A DNA stretch of 64,000 nt from Arcicella aquatica. Its GTDB lineage: Bacteria > Bacteroidota > Bacteroidia > Cytophagales > Spirosomataceae. The translations under genes and the position numbers were made by a program. How positions within the stretch are numbered: the first letter of the stretch is position 1; the number at the start of each line of letters is the position of its first letter. The DNA lies in assembly GCF_034928825.1 (NCBI RefSeq), contig NZ_JAYFUL010000020.1, positions 1 to 64,000 on the forward strand, given 5' to 3'. Shown one piece after another: positions 1-10,000 of this stretch. The notes below the pieces were generated by a model, which saw only the letters and a program-made list of their open reading frames with translations, did no database searches and was not told the DNA's origin.

Positions 1-260
1 TCATTAAGGGATTTGGCAATCTTGCGACAGGAATAAATATTACTTAAATAACTGTAAAACAGCACTTTTAGCATCATTCTGGGAGCAAAAGCGGTAGTGC
101 CACCTCCTTTGTATTCAGCCATGATTTTAGAAATATCCAATTTGTCAACCACATCATTTATTAGATGAACTGGATGATTTTCGGGAATTCTCTCGAAGAT
201 ATTAACAGGAAATAGTTCGGGACTATTTAGCGGAAGAGGTTTGAAAAGTGCCTTTGCCAT
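1..260 (-). CDS. IS1182-type transposase, N-terminal part (cut by window edge)
   Basis: An open frame reads from an ATG at 260 leftwards off the window edge (in frame 3-260, 86 codons, no stop). The translation begins MAKALFKPLPLNSPELFPVN and continues with a segment containing GGGTTAFAPRMMLKVLFYSY and IYSCRKIAKSLNE. This is the usual start of DUF772-containing IS1182-family DDE transposases, in which the N-terminal helical region precedes the catalytic domain. Only the N-terminal fifth is present, so the catalytic residues cannot be checked. The hairpin at 315-342 contains GGACAGCC, which would suit an element end or a terminator shared with the next gene. Intact or decayed status is unknown. 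Confidence 0.75.
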   Translation of the reverse strand, partial: MAKALFKPLPLNSPELFPVNIFERIPENHPVHLINDVVDKLDISKIMAEYKGGGTTAFAPRMMLKVLFYSYLSNIYSCRKIAKSLN

Positions 261-314
261 GATTGAAGATTTACATAGCTAAAATACTAAATATCAATAA
301 CATAAAAACAAAAA

Positions 315-349
315 AGGCTGCCAATTACTTTTTGGACAGCCTCTTTTTT
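315..349 (-). terminator. Hairpin terminator, probably bidirectional
   Basis: AGGCTGCCAA (315-324) pairs with TTGGACAGCCT (332-342) with one bulged A. T-rich runs lie on both outer sides (CTCTTTTTTA on plus, TTTTTTGTTTTT on minus). It lies 45 bp past the stop of the OmpA-like gene and could end that operon. It may also be the terminal inverted repeat region of the IS element; the other IS end is outside the window. Confidence 0.6.
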
Positions 350-393
350 ATGATTTTAAAATTCGGGATGACTCATGTTTATCTTATATCTCT

Positions 394-2811
394 TTATTCT
401 AATTTTATAATCTTAAATTCTGAACGTCTGTTTATCTGATGTTGTTCTTCTGTACATTCTATACCATCAGCACATTCATTCAATAACTGTGTCTCGCCAT
501 AACCAGAAGTTTCAAATCTGTCAGCAGCGATACCTCTTTTAACTAAATATTGAACAACAGAAGCTGAACGGTTTTCTGAAAGTTTTTGGTTAAATGTTGT
601 TGTTGCTCTACTATCAGTATGCGAACGTATTTCGATTCTCATATTTGGATAACGTCGCATCAATCTCAATAATTTATTCAATTCTACAGCCGCATCAGGA
701 CGAATATCATACTTCGTATAGTTGTAATAAATATTATCTAACGCTATGACATCACCTTCTTCAAACATCGTTAAATTACTATTGATTTCCGCTGGATCAT
801 TCACACCCACTTTTTCTATTTTATTTCCCTTGCTCGCAAAATGGTCTTTGGCAGCATCAATAGTATATTCACATCCTTCACAAATCTCAAATTGGTAAAG
901 TCCATTCGAACCTGTAATAACTGTTTGAACTGTTTGGTCACATTCATTGGTTAGCGTTACTTTAACACCACCTAATGAGGCTTTATTTTTGCTTGCAGTT
1001 ACCCTACCTTTTATTATTTTCGTTGTCGCACATGGTGAAGTATTTATAGCTTTAGCAACATTTGAGGTATCATCAATTCCTACTCTCATAAGTGGAATGT
1101 CTAATGCTTTTAATAAATTACCTTCAAGAGTTGTAAAAGAAACTGAATTAGGTAAATAATTATCTCTGCTGGCATTAAACTTATATTCTTTGTTCAAGTC
1201 TATACAAATTTTAAACCCTCCGTTTGAATCTGTTTTTTTCATCACTGATTTACCGTCAGTCAAAACTTCAACATCTGAATTATCCAAAGGCATTTTTGAA
1301 TCTGCATCATATACAATTACTTGAAGCTCCTGACATTCTGGTTTTTCATCACATTCGCGCGTAAAACGATAAATATCATCATCTGTTCCTCCACGTTTAC
1401 GATTTGAAGAAAAAAAGCCTGTTTTACGTTCACCGTCAGTAATCAATCCAAAATCATCTTTACTTGAATTAATGGGTATTCCCATATTAGACACGTTGCT
1501 CACTGCACTCATGCCTGATAATTTCACATAAAAAATATCTAAATCACCAAGACCAGGATGACCGTCTGAGGCAAAGTATAGATTTCCTCTTTCGTCGGCA
1601 AATGGAAACATTTCATTCCCTACGGTATTAACAATTGGCCCCATATTAATGGGTTTTCCAAATTTTCCATCTTGATATTCGCACACATAAATGTCAGTAC
1701 CACCATACCCCCCAGGCATATCTGATACAAAATACATTAATTTATCATCTTTGGTTAAAGCCGGGTGACCTGTAGAATAATCGTTGTTATCAAAAGGGAC
1801 TTCCTTAACATTTTCCCATTCATTATTTTTTAAATCAGCCGTATATATTTTTAATTTGTTGATTTTATCACTAGACGTCTTGTATTTACCATTGTTGTAA
1901 TTGTTCCTCGTAAAAATCACTTTCTTTCCATCGCTCGTAAAAGTCATTGGGCCTTCATGGTATTTTGTGTTAAGACTTTTACTAAAACTCTCTGTTTTTA
2001 CGCCAGGAGTTTCTACAAAGTTTCTGTAAATATTAGAACCACTATAAGTACCAATCGTTTTAGTATCATTGGCTGTTGGAGGAGTATATTCATCTTCGCC
2101 TATTCCTGCCCCTCTTTTCTTAATTTTCAATTTATCATCTGCCGAACTTCCCAAACCTGCTGGTGTTGTCGTCGTTAATTGATTGATATCACTGAGATAA
2201 TACATATCCAAAAAGTGTGAATTATCCCAACTAAACATTCTTTTTAGTCCTATTTCATTTACCCTACTTGAGTTAAAAACCAAGCCATTTTTATAATACA
2301 TCGGACTAAAATCAGCGTGGTCGGTATTCAATGCTAAATAGTCTATTTTATAGCAACTAGCATTTTTATTTAAAACATCTACATTTTTATATAACCTTTG
2401 AAATCCTCCGCTCCTTGTATCAGCTATTTCAATTTTAGCATACTGCTCATAAACCTCCTGAGCTTCTTTATACTTACCGTTTGATGCTAACGCTTGAGCA
2501 TAGTATAAATATACTTTAGAGTCTGCTCCTGTGAATGCCGTACCTTTTGAAACTAGCTCACGATAAATCCTTTCAGCGTTTTGTGAATCACGCATTTGTC
2601 TGTATGAATAAGCCAATTTAATTAAAGCAGCTTGTCGGTCTACATCAGATAGCTTACCTTTTAATACCTGTTCAAACATTTCAGAGGCATTTAGGTAACT
2701 CATCTGTTTGAATTGATATTCGGCATCCTTTAAAGTTTGCGCAATAGCCCCAACTGCTGCAATCAACATCAGACACAAACAGAGTATAATTTTATTCAAA
2801 TTAATCATCAT
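394..2811 (-). CDS. OmpA-family protein with TPR and beta-propeller repeats (PorE-like)
   Basis: 805 residues with a signal peptide ending at AVGAIAQ (about residue 25). Domains in order are: TPR-like helices (about 28-140); WD40/PD40-type propeller blades (about 280-480), seen in repeats such as LMYFVSDMPGGYGGTDIYV and GFFSSNRKRGGTDDDIYRF; two carboxypeptidase-regulatory-like folds (about 490-670); and a C-terminal OmpA peptidoglycan-binding domain (about 690-800) with the core IEIRSHTDSRA and NRRSEF. This architecture is that of PorE of the type IX secretion system, a periplasmic protein thought to anchor the machine to peptidoglycan. It is last in a minus-strand unit after the giant adhesin and PorP/SprF. 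In many Bacteroidota such a trio is an adhesin-specific T9SS accessory set, so this is probably one of several paralogs and need not be the core PorE. Confidence 0.88.
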   Translation of the reverse strand: MMINLNKIILCLCLMLIAAVGAIAQTLKDAEYQFKQMSYLNASEMFEQVLKGKLSDVDRQAALIKLAYSYRQMRDSQNAERIYRELVSKGTAFTGADSKVYLYYAQALASNGKYKEAQEVYEQYAKIEIADTRSGGFQRLYKNVDVLNKNASCYKIDYLALNTDHADFSPMYYKNGLVFNSSRVNEIGLKRMFSWDNSHFLDMYYLSDINQLTTTTPAGLGSSADDKLKIKKRGAGIGEDEYTPPTANDTKTIGTYSGSNIYRNFVETPGVKTESFSKSLNTKYHEGPMTFTSDGKKVIFTRNNYNNGKYKTSSDKINKLKIYTADLKNNEWENVKEVPFDNNDYSTGHPALTKDDKLMYFVSDMPGGYGGTDIYVCEYQDGKFGKPINMGPIVNTVGNEMFPFADERGNLYFASDGHPGLGDLDIFYVKLSGMSAVSNVSNMGIPINSSKDDFGLITDGERKTGFFSSNRKRGGTDDDIYRFTRECDEKPECQELQVIVYDADSKMPLDNSDVEVLTDGKSVMKKTDSNGGFKICIDLNKEYKFNASRDNYLPNSVSFTTLEGNLLKALDIPLMRVGIDDTSNVAKAINTSPCATTKIIKGRVTASKNKASLGGVKVTLTNECDQTVQTVITGSNGLYQFEICEGCEYTIDAAKDHFASKGNKIEKVGVNDPAEINSNLTMFEEGDVIALDNIYYNYTKYDIRPDAAVELNKLLRLMRRYPNMRIEIRSHTDSRATTTFNQKLSENRSASVVQYLVKRGIAADRFETSGYGETQLLNECADGIECTEEQHQINRRSEFKIIKLE

Positions 2812-2869
2812 TTTAAATATTTTACTATCTATTGTATTACTAGGAGGTCTCTTTACAATTTTGGTTCTT

Positions 2870-2890
2870 ATCTAAGCATATTGCTTAGAT
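2870..2890 (-). other. Intercistronic hairpin
   Basis: ATCTAAGCA (2870-2878) and TGCTTAGAT (2882-2890) form a perfect 9-bp stem with a 3-base loop between the PorP/SprF stop and the OmpA-like start. No T-run follows on the minus strand, so it looks more like an mRNA processing or stability element, or a weak attenuator, than a full terminator. Confidence 0.45.
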
Positions 2891-2912
2891 ATAATGCTCG
2901 TCAATTACTTGA

Positions 2913-3908
2913 TTAAAAATATCGAGGCGTAAGTATCTTTGTTTTACGATACCCAAATTCATAACGAAGCATAAATTCATGAGAACCTTTTTGTATATTT
3001 TTCAACCCATTTAATGCATAATCATAAGCATATCCAAAACGAATTTGATCAGTAGCCTGAACCTCTAGCATTCCTATCAATGCATCACCATATTGATTAG
3101 TAAAAGGAGACGAAAATTTCAAATTATTGGTCCTCCACGAACAACCAAGAGCAAATCTATCATTAAACCATAGGTTTGCATTGAAATCAAATGAAGCCAC
3201 GTCACGCGTCATTTTAGATAATACTGATGGTTTTAACGTAAATGAACGACCTAATGGGAAAACATACCCCATCATCAAAAAATAGTGGCGTTCTTGCCTT
3301 GTTACTGAATCTCCAGATTTGCCTGCCTCAGCATCTATCAATCTATTTCGCATTAAACTCGGGCACGAGAACCCTATATAACCTCTGTCATCACTTAGAT
3401 AAATGCCCGCGCCAAAATTAGGTAGCCATTTATTGAAAGAATAAGTAAAAGCTTGGTCACCTGTTTGAGTTAATAGTGTTTGTGTTAGGTTTCCAGAAAC
3501 ACTCGTTGCGCCAGCTTGAAGTCCCATGGCTAAGGTTGCTCTTTGCGTTACTTTTATCCTATAAGCATAAGAACCGTATAAACCCACATTCCTAAAGTCT
3601 CCGATATTATCATTGTAGGCTTGAAAACCTACTCCTACTTTCTCTCCATTTATCGGACTATCAACTGAAAAAGATTGCGTATTAGGTGCTCCCGTAATAT
3701 TTATCCATTGTTGTCTATGTACTACAGTGGCGCTCAATACATCACGGCTTCCTGCATAAGCAGGGTTTATTGGCAACATATTGAACATATACTGTGAGTA
3801 TTGAACCTCTTGCTGAGCCTGAATAGAATGGACAGCTGTTATGGTGAACAATAATGCTGTCACATATTTAATTCTTGAAAGGAAACCTTTGAGCTTCATG
3901 CTATTCAA
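2913..3908 (-). CDS. PorP/SprF family type IX secretion membrane protein
   Basis: 331 residues. A signal peptide (VTALLFTITAVHSIQAQ) is followed by the family-typical opening QEVQYSQYMFNMLPINPAYAGS and a predicted outer-membrane beta-barrel to the end. PorP/SprF proteins bind the type B C-terminal domain of T9SS substrates and are needed to place them on the surface. The gene sits directly downstream of the giant type-B-CTD adhesin and upstream of the OmpA/PorE-like gene, the classic SprB-SprF arrangement. Start could be Met1 (3908) or Met4 (3899). The partner assignment is inferred from context; the family assignment is firm. Confidence 0.92.
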   Translation of the reverse strand: MNSMKLKGFLSRIKYVTALLFTITAVHSIQAQQEVQYSQYMFNMLPINPAYAGSRDVLSATVVHRQQWINITGAPNTQSFSVDSPINGEKVGVGFQAYNDNIGDFRNVGLYGSYAYRIKVTQRATLAMGLQAGATSVSGNLTQTLLTQTGDQAFTYSFNKWLPNFGAGIYLSDDRGYIGFSCPSLMRNRLIDAEAGKSGDSVTRQERHYFLMMGYVFPLGRSFTLKPSVLSKMTRDVASFDFNANLWFNDRFALGCSWRTNNLKFSSPFTNQYGDALIGMLEVQATDQIRFGYAYDYALNGLKNIQKGSHEFMLRYEFGYRKTKILTPRYF

Positions 3909-3976
3909 ATTTAAGATTTTATAATTACCAGAATTGATTCTATTCTGCTAGTAAGATTAAATAAAGTGATGCTTAT

Positions 3977-4002
3977 TGTAGCCATTCGATAGAATGGCTA
4001 CA
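3977..4002 (-). other. Strong intercistronic hairpin
   Basis: TGTAGCCATTC (3977-3987), GATA loop, GAATGGCTACA (3992-4002): a perfect 11-bp stem 10 bp past the adhesin stop and before the PorP/SprF gene. The minus strand has no T-run after it, so read-through is expected. It may stabilise or process the mRNA so that the very long adhesin message and the short accessory genes are expressed at different levels. Confidence 0.5.
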
Positions 4003-4011
4003 ATGAATGAT

Positions 4012-7000
4012 TTATCGAGAAATAGTCATATAACGCACAGGTTCTACACCCGCCGGTAATGCTACTTTTTCTCCTGTTGCTTTTTTATATATTGTTACTT
4101 TATAGAAGTACGTACCCGATGGTAAACCCATTCCTTTCTCAATTAAACTTACGCCTGTGTTTGGTCTTCCGTCCCAATCATTTTTATAATCTTCAGACTC
4201 AAAGACCAAACTTCCCCAACGATTATATACTTCGACAGCTGCCCTTTCATCTGAGTTAACACCATCAATCACAAAAGTGTCGTTAACTCCATCTCCATTC
4301 GGCGAGAAACCATGCGGAATAGATACTGGTTTTGCAGGAGGTGTGATATTTGGTATGATAATTGGCGTTGGCGAAGACTCAAATGGATTTCCGTCGTTGT
4401 TTGGATCAGGATTTTCTCCATTCACAGAAGAGTCCGTTACCTGAGTAAGATTATCTTCGGTCATTGCCTTAGCATATGCATTTGTATGAAGCGTATCTAT
4501 TAATACATTTTTGGTAATATTAATGGTGTACTGGATTACGATACTATCACCAGGAAGTAATGCTGTAGTAGAATCAACGGTAAGTAACGAGTCTAATCTT
4601 CCATTAAATCTTAAATTCAATACTGTATTCGCTCCTCTTACTAAAGTAGGTCTTCCTAAAATAGACCAAGCCGCTACTTGGCTACCAATTGTTGTTGTCA
4701 AATCATTGCTTAAAGCAATATCTTTAAGGAGTACATTACCATAGTTTTTGGCGATTAATGTCATCGTAACATTGTATGAACCATCTGATTGAGGACTAGT
4801 ATCAGTCACTGCTGACAATGAAACGCCAATCGATGCTTTTACATTAGAAGCTCCTTTGGTAAGTACCACTGGTGTTGCTACATTATCATTTGACGGATTC
4901 AAATCACCGTTTCCATCTGGATTAGTGCCATTCGTTGAAACATCTGTGTATGACTTATTATCAGAGCCAAGTCCTGTTCCTATCGCTACGTTGTTAAAAA
5001 CAGAATCCGTTGCCGCTGCTACATTTATAGTAACCGTTAAATTGATAATAGCTGAATCTCCTTTGGCAAGTGAACTTAATGAATCCACTAATAAATTACT
5101 ATTAGCCCCTATTCCATTATAGTTTGGATTAACTGTTATACCAGCCTTGGTTGTTGTTACGGTTGGTTTTGCCACTATCGTTGCTCCTTTCGCTACAAAA
5201 ACAACACCGAGGCTATCTCTTACATTGAGTCTGGTAATATTGTTTGTTCCCATATTAACTACTTTGATTCTATAAGGAACTGTCCAAACGTTCTGTGAAA
5301 CTCTTTTCAAATCAGCACTAACCAATTCTTTCGCTAATCCAATTATGGTAGTAGAGTTACCTAAAGTTACCTGCGTTACACTTGGATTTGCATTAACATT
5401 TGTACCATTACTAGACTTCGCAATAAGCACCTCATTGGTAGGGCGTTTACCACTTATCTGAGCCTGACTATTAAATGGTCCAGTTTCTCCATTGGTTGTA
5501 ACCTGAACAATATAAGTTACTGTATCTACTGCCCCAGGAAGCATATAGCTGGTAGCAGAATTAACTATATTAGAATCTAACAACCCAAAATTATTATTCA
5601 CAGTTAATTTAGAGCCAGCTCCTAATGTTGGTTTTTTAATGATAATTGCCGTCGTCGGAGTTTTAAAAGTAGTAGCCAAATTATTGGTTAGGCTTACATT
5701 TTTAAGTGTGTCTTTACAGAAGTTTTTAGCAATTAATTGATACGTAACATTATAAACACCACTCGACACCGATACAGTGTTGGTCACTGCCATGGCAAGC
5801 CCTACTCTACATGAATCTACCGTTATATTTTCTCCATTTACAGTTACAGAAGAATTGTCATTTGCAGGATTAGTATCCTTAAATGAAGCAACAGAAGCAG
5901 GGTTTGTCACTGCGGTTGTTACTTTCATTTTAGCTACATAAGTAAACGTTTTTGTTTGATCTTTTTCTAACGAATCTAAGTTAATTACGATTTTGCCCCC
6001 CGAAATTGTTAATCCTGCAGGAATTAAAATTAAGTCTATACCAGCAGGGAAAGGGTTGCTAATTACGATATTCCTTGCTGTGCCAGGGCCATTGTTTTTA
6101 ACTGAAATCGTAAAACTGATATTTTCGTTAAGTTTTGCTGTTGCTTTATCTGAAACAATCGTAATAGCTACATCAGCATTCGGAGTTGTAGTGCCATTAT
6201 CAACAATAATTATCGCTCCTGCTGAATAACATCCCTCAGTCGATTGATAAAAAGCATAATAAGTACCAATTCCTACAGCCGTCGGTGTTAAAACTGTGTT
6301 CGTCGTTGGCGAACTTGTCGTTTTAAATACTAATGTCGTTCCTGTTGGCGCCGTACTAGTCACTAGTTTTGTTAAGTCAGTGGTTGCTCCTACTGCAATC
6401 GTACTATTAATGGTAACTGGACTAACAATATTTGAGGTAGTATTTACTACAAATGATAATTCATTTGATTGTGGTGAAATACAAGATAGACTTTCACAAG
6501 TAGCGCTATATTTTATATTAGCATTTGGCACAATGATTTTAGGCAATCCCGTTGTTCCATCAGACCATCTAATAGTTCCTACACATCCTGTTGCACTTAA
6601 AGTAATCGCTTGTCCCAAACAGATAGTTGTTTTATCTGATGTAATAACTGGTGCTACTAGGTTACATAATTCAGTTACCGTAATCGTTACTGAACTTCTA
6701 TCATCTTCATTATTACTCGTTCCATTCGCTGGCGTCGAATCTGGGTCAGGTTGGTCAGATTTTGTAATTTCAGCAGCGCTAGTAAATGTACCAGCTGTAA
6801 GCACTTTTACTTTATAAGTAAATACCTGTGATGAGCCACTCGGAATACTAACACTTGTCCCTGTAATAACTCCAGAAGTATGAGTCGTATTAGTGCTTGA
6901 TACAAATACCATCCCTGCTGGTATTATATCCTTAACTTCAACGTTGGTTGCAGTATTTGGTCCAGCATTATTAACAGTTAAGGTATAAGTAAGCGTATCG

Positions 7001-10000
7001 CCAACATGTGGCGTAAGATTTGATACAGTTTTTATTAAACTCAAATCAGCATTTTCTCCATTAATCGTTACAGAAGAAGAATTATTTGTAAGATTAGGGT
7101 CTTTTAATGAAGTAACAGAAGCAGGGTTGATAATTGTCGCTGTTCCTTTCATCTTGCCTACATAAGCAAATGTTCTTACTTGATCTTTCATTAATGAATC
7201 GAAGCTAATCACGATTTTATCTCCTGAAACTGTTAAGCCATTAGAGCTTGAAACAAATTCTAATCCAGCAGGTAGCGGATTGGTAATGACGATATTCCTT
7301 GCCGTACCTGGTCCATTATTAGTTACCGAAATCAAGAAATTGATATTTTCATTCAGCTTTGCAAGTGTTCTATCAGCATCAATCTTAATTGCCACATCTG
7401 CATCAGCTACAGTTGCTTCATTAAATACAATTATTCTAGTTCCTGCCGAATAACATCCATCAGGCGATTGATAGAAGGCATAATAAGTACCAACTCCTAC
7501 TGCCGTCGGTGTTAAAACTGTATTCGTCGTTGGCGAACTTGTCGTTTTAAATACTAATGTCGTTCCTGTTGGCGCCGTACTGGTCACTAGTTTTGTTAAG
7601 TCAGCAGTTGCTCCTGTTGCAATAATCGTGTTGGTAGTAACTGGACTCACAATACTTGGAGTAGTATTTACAATAAACGATAACTCATTAGATTGTGGGG
7701 AAATACAAGGTGAGCTTTCGCAAGTAGCAGTATATTTTATGTTAGCATTTGGTACAATAACTTTAGGCAGTCCCGTTGTTCCATCAGACCATCTTATAGT
7801 CCCTGCACAACCTGTCGCACTTAAAGTAATGGCTTGTCCCAAACAGATAGTTGTTTTGTCTGATGTAATAACTGGTGCTGATGCTGATGTAACTGTAATA
7901 GTTCTGATTAAAGATGCAGCACTTGTACAAAGTCCAATACTACAAGTAGCAGTATAAGATGTTGTAACAGTTGGAGAAACCGAAACTATTGCACCTTTCT
8001 GACCATCAGACCAATTGACCGTACCGCTACAACCAGTCGCTGTCAGTTGTACTGCACTTCCTAAACAGATGCTTGAAGTTGCCGAAGTAATGACCGGTAT
8101 CGCTGGGTTCTCAACGGTAATCACCGTTTGTACTGATTTTATTGATGTACAAAAAGCAGTACTACAAGTAACAGCATAAGACGTTGATTTAGTCGGTATC
8201 ACTGTAAGGCTTGCTCCTGTAGCAGTTTTATCATCATAATACCAAGTGACCGTTCCATTACAACCATCCGCTGTTAAGGTTACTGAGCCTCCTGGACAAA
8301 CAGATGATGCTGTCGTACGTATTGTTGGTGCTGGAATAGGCACTACATTGATAACTTTCGAGGCAGAAGCATTGCTCGTACAACCATTAATCGTACAAAC
8401 AGCATTATAGCTTGTTGATACAATCGGTGTTACTAATATAGTAGTTGTTGTTTGTCCTGTACTCCATCTTACCGCTCCATTACAATTTAACGCAGTTAAT
8501 GTAATTGATTCTGAAGGACATATTTCTGTTTTCTCCGCTAAAATATCAGGAGCATTTGGTTTTTGTGTAACGATAATGTTGATAGCTGCTAATGCGCTTT
8601 CGCAACCTGATACTTTACATTTAGCTGTAAATGTTTGTGAAGAGCTAGGCGTTACCGTTAACGTATTTCCTGTTGGTAAACCTGCTACTTGCCATTCTAC
8701 TACTCCGCTACAACCAGTAGCTGTAAGCACCGATGATTCACCCGAACAAATAGTACTTTGTGAAGCAATTAAAGTTGGTGCGGCAATATTCGTTACTGTG
8801 ATGCTCATTACATTTGATGCAGGGCTTTGGCAAGCATCCTTTTGGCAATAAGCGGTATATGTTCTACTAACTGTTGGGCTGACTGTTATTGAAGCCACAT
8901 TTGTTTGCCCTGAACTCCACACGATAGTTGACCCTGTACAGCCAGTAGCTGTTAAGGTAGTTTGTCCGTTCAGACAGATAACACTGTTTGTTGCTGTGAT
9001 TACAGGTGCAGTTAAGTTACATACTTCTGTGACAGTAATGCTGACAGCGCTTCTATCATCTTCATTATTATTGGTTCCATTACCTGGTGTTGAATCTGGG
9101 TCTGGCTGATCAGACTTTGTAATTTCAGCGCTGTTCGTAATACTACCTGCTGATAACACCTTTACTTTGAAAGCAAATTGTTTAGAAGAACCACTCGCAA
9201 TACTTGCTACTACTCCCGTAATAAGGCCTGAACTATGCGTTACATCGCTACTTGATAAAAATGCCAATCCTGATGGCAAAGCATCTTTCACTTCAACATT
9301 AGTAGCAATATTAGGACCAGCATTGTTTACATTTAATGAATACGTAAGCGTATCGCCAACATTCGCTATTGAATTTGAAACCGATTTGGCCAAACTTAAA
9401 TCAGCTCTTTCTACTACGTTTACTGTGACTGATGATGTATTATTAGCCAATTTACTTGGGTCATCATTTGTTCCAGTGATTGTTGCCGTGTTAACTACTG
9501 CCCCTATTTTGCTAAGTTTTACATTTATTAAAAGTATTTTATTCGACCCTTCTGATAAACTACCCACATTCCAAACTCCAGTAGCACTATTATATTGACC
9601 TGCTGGAATGGCACTTAAAAAAGTGGCTCCTTGTGGCAAAATATCTGTTAATGTTACATTATCAGCATTAATATTCCCAATATTTCTTGCGTCAATAGTA
9701 TATGAAATGTCTTGCCCTAATAAATAAGAAGGCGATGTTCTAGCATCTGGTGATGAGATTACGGTTTTTACTACCGCCAAATCTGTGAAACATTTTGATA
9801 CTTTAAATGAAATAGAGGTACGGTCACTCACACAGCCTTCAGCACTAGTTGCTTCAGCAAAATAAGTTACAGTTCCTTCAATCGTTGGCGTTACAGAAAA
9901 TCCTAAGTCTGAACCAATGCCAATTGGTGTAGTACTTGTCGCTGAACTATACCATTTAATCGTATTACCGGCACTCACAGCAAATAATTTGGTTGAGCTA

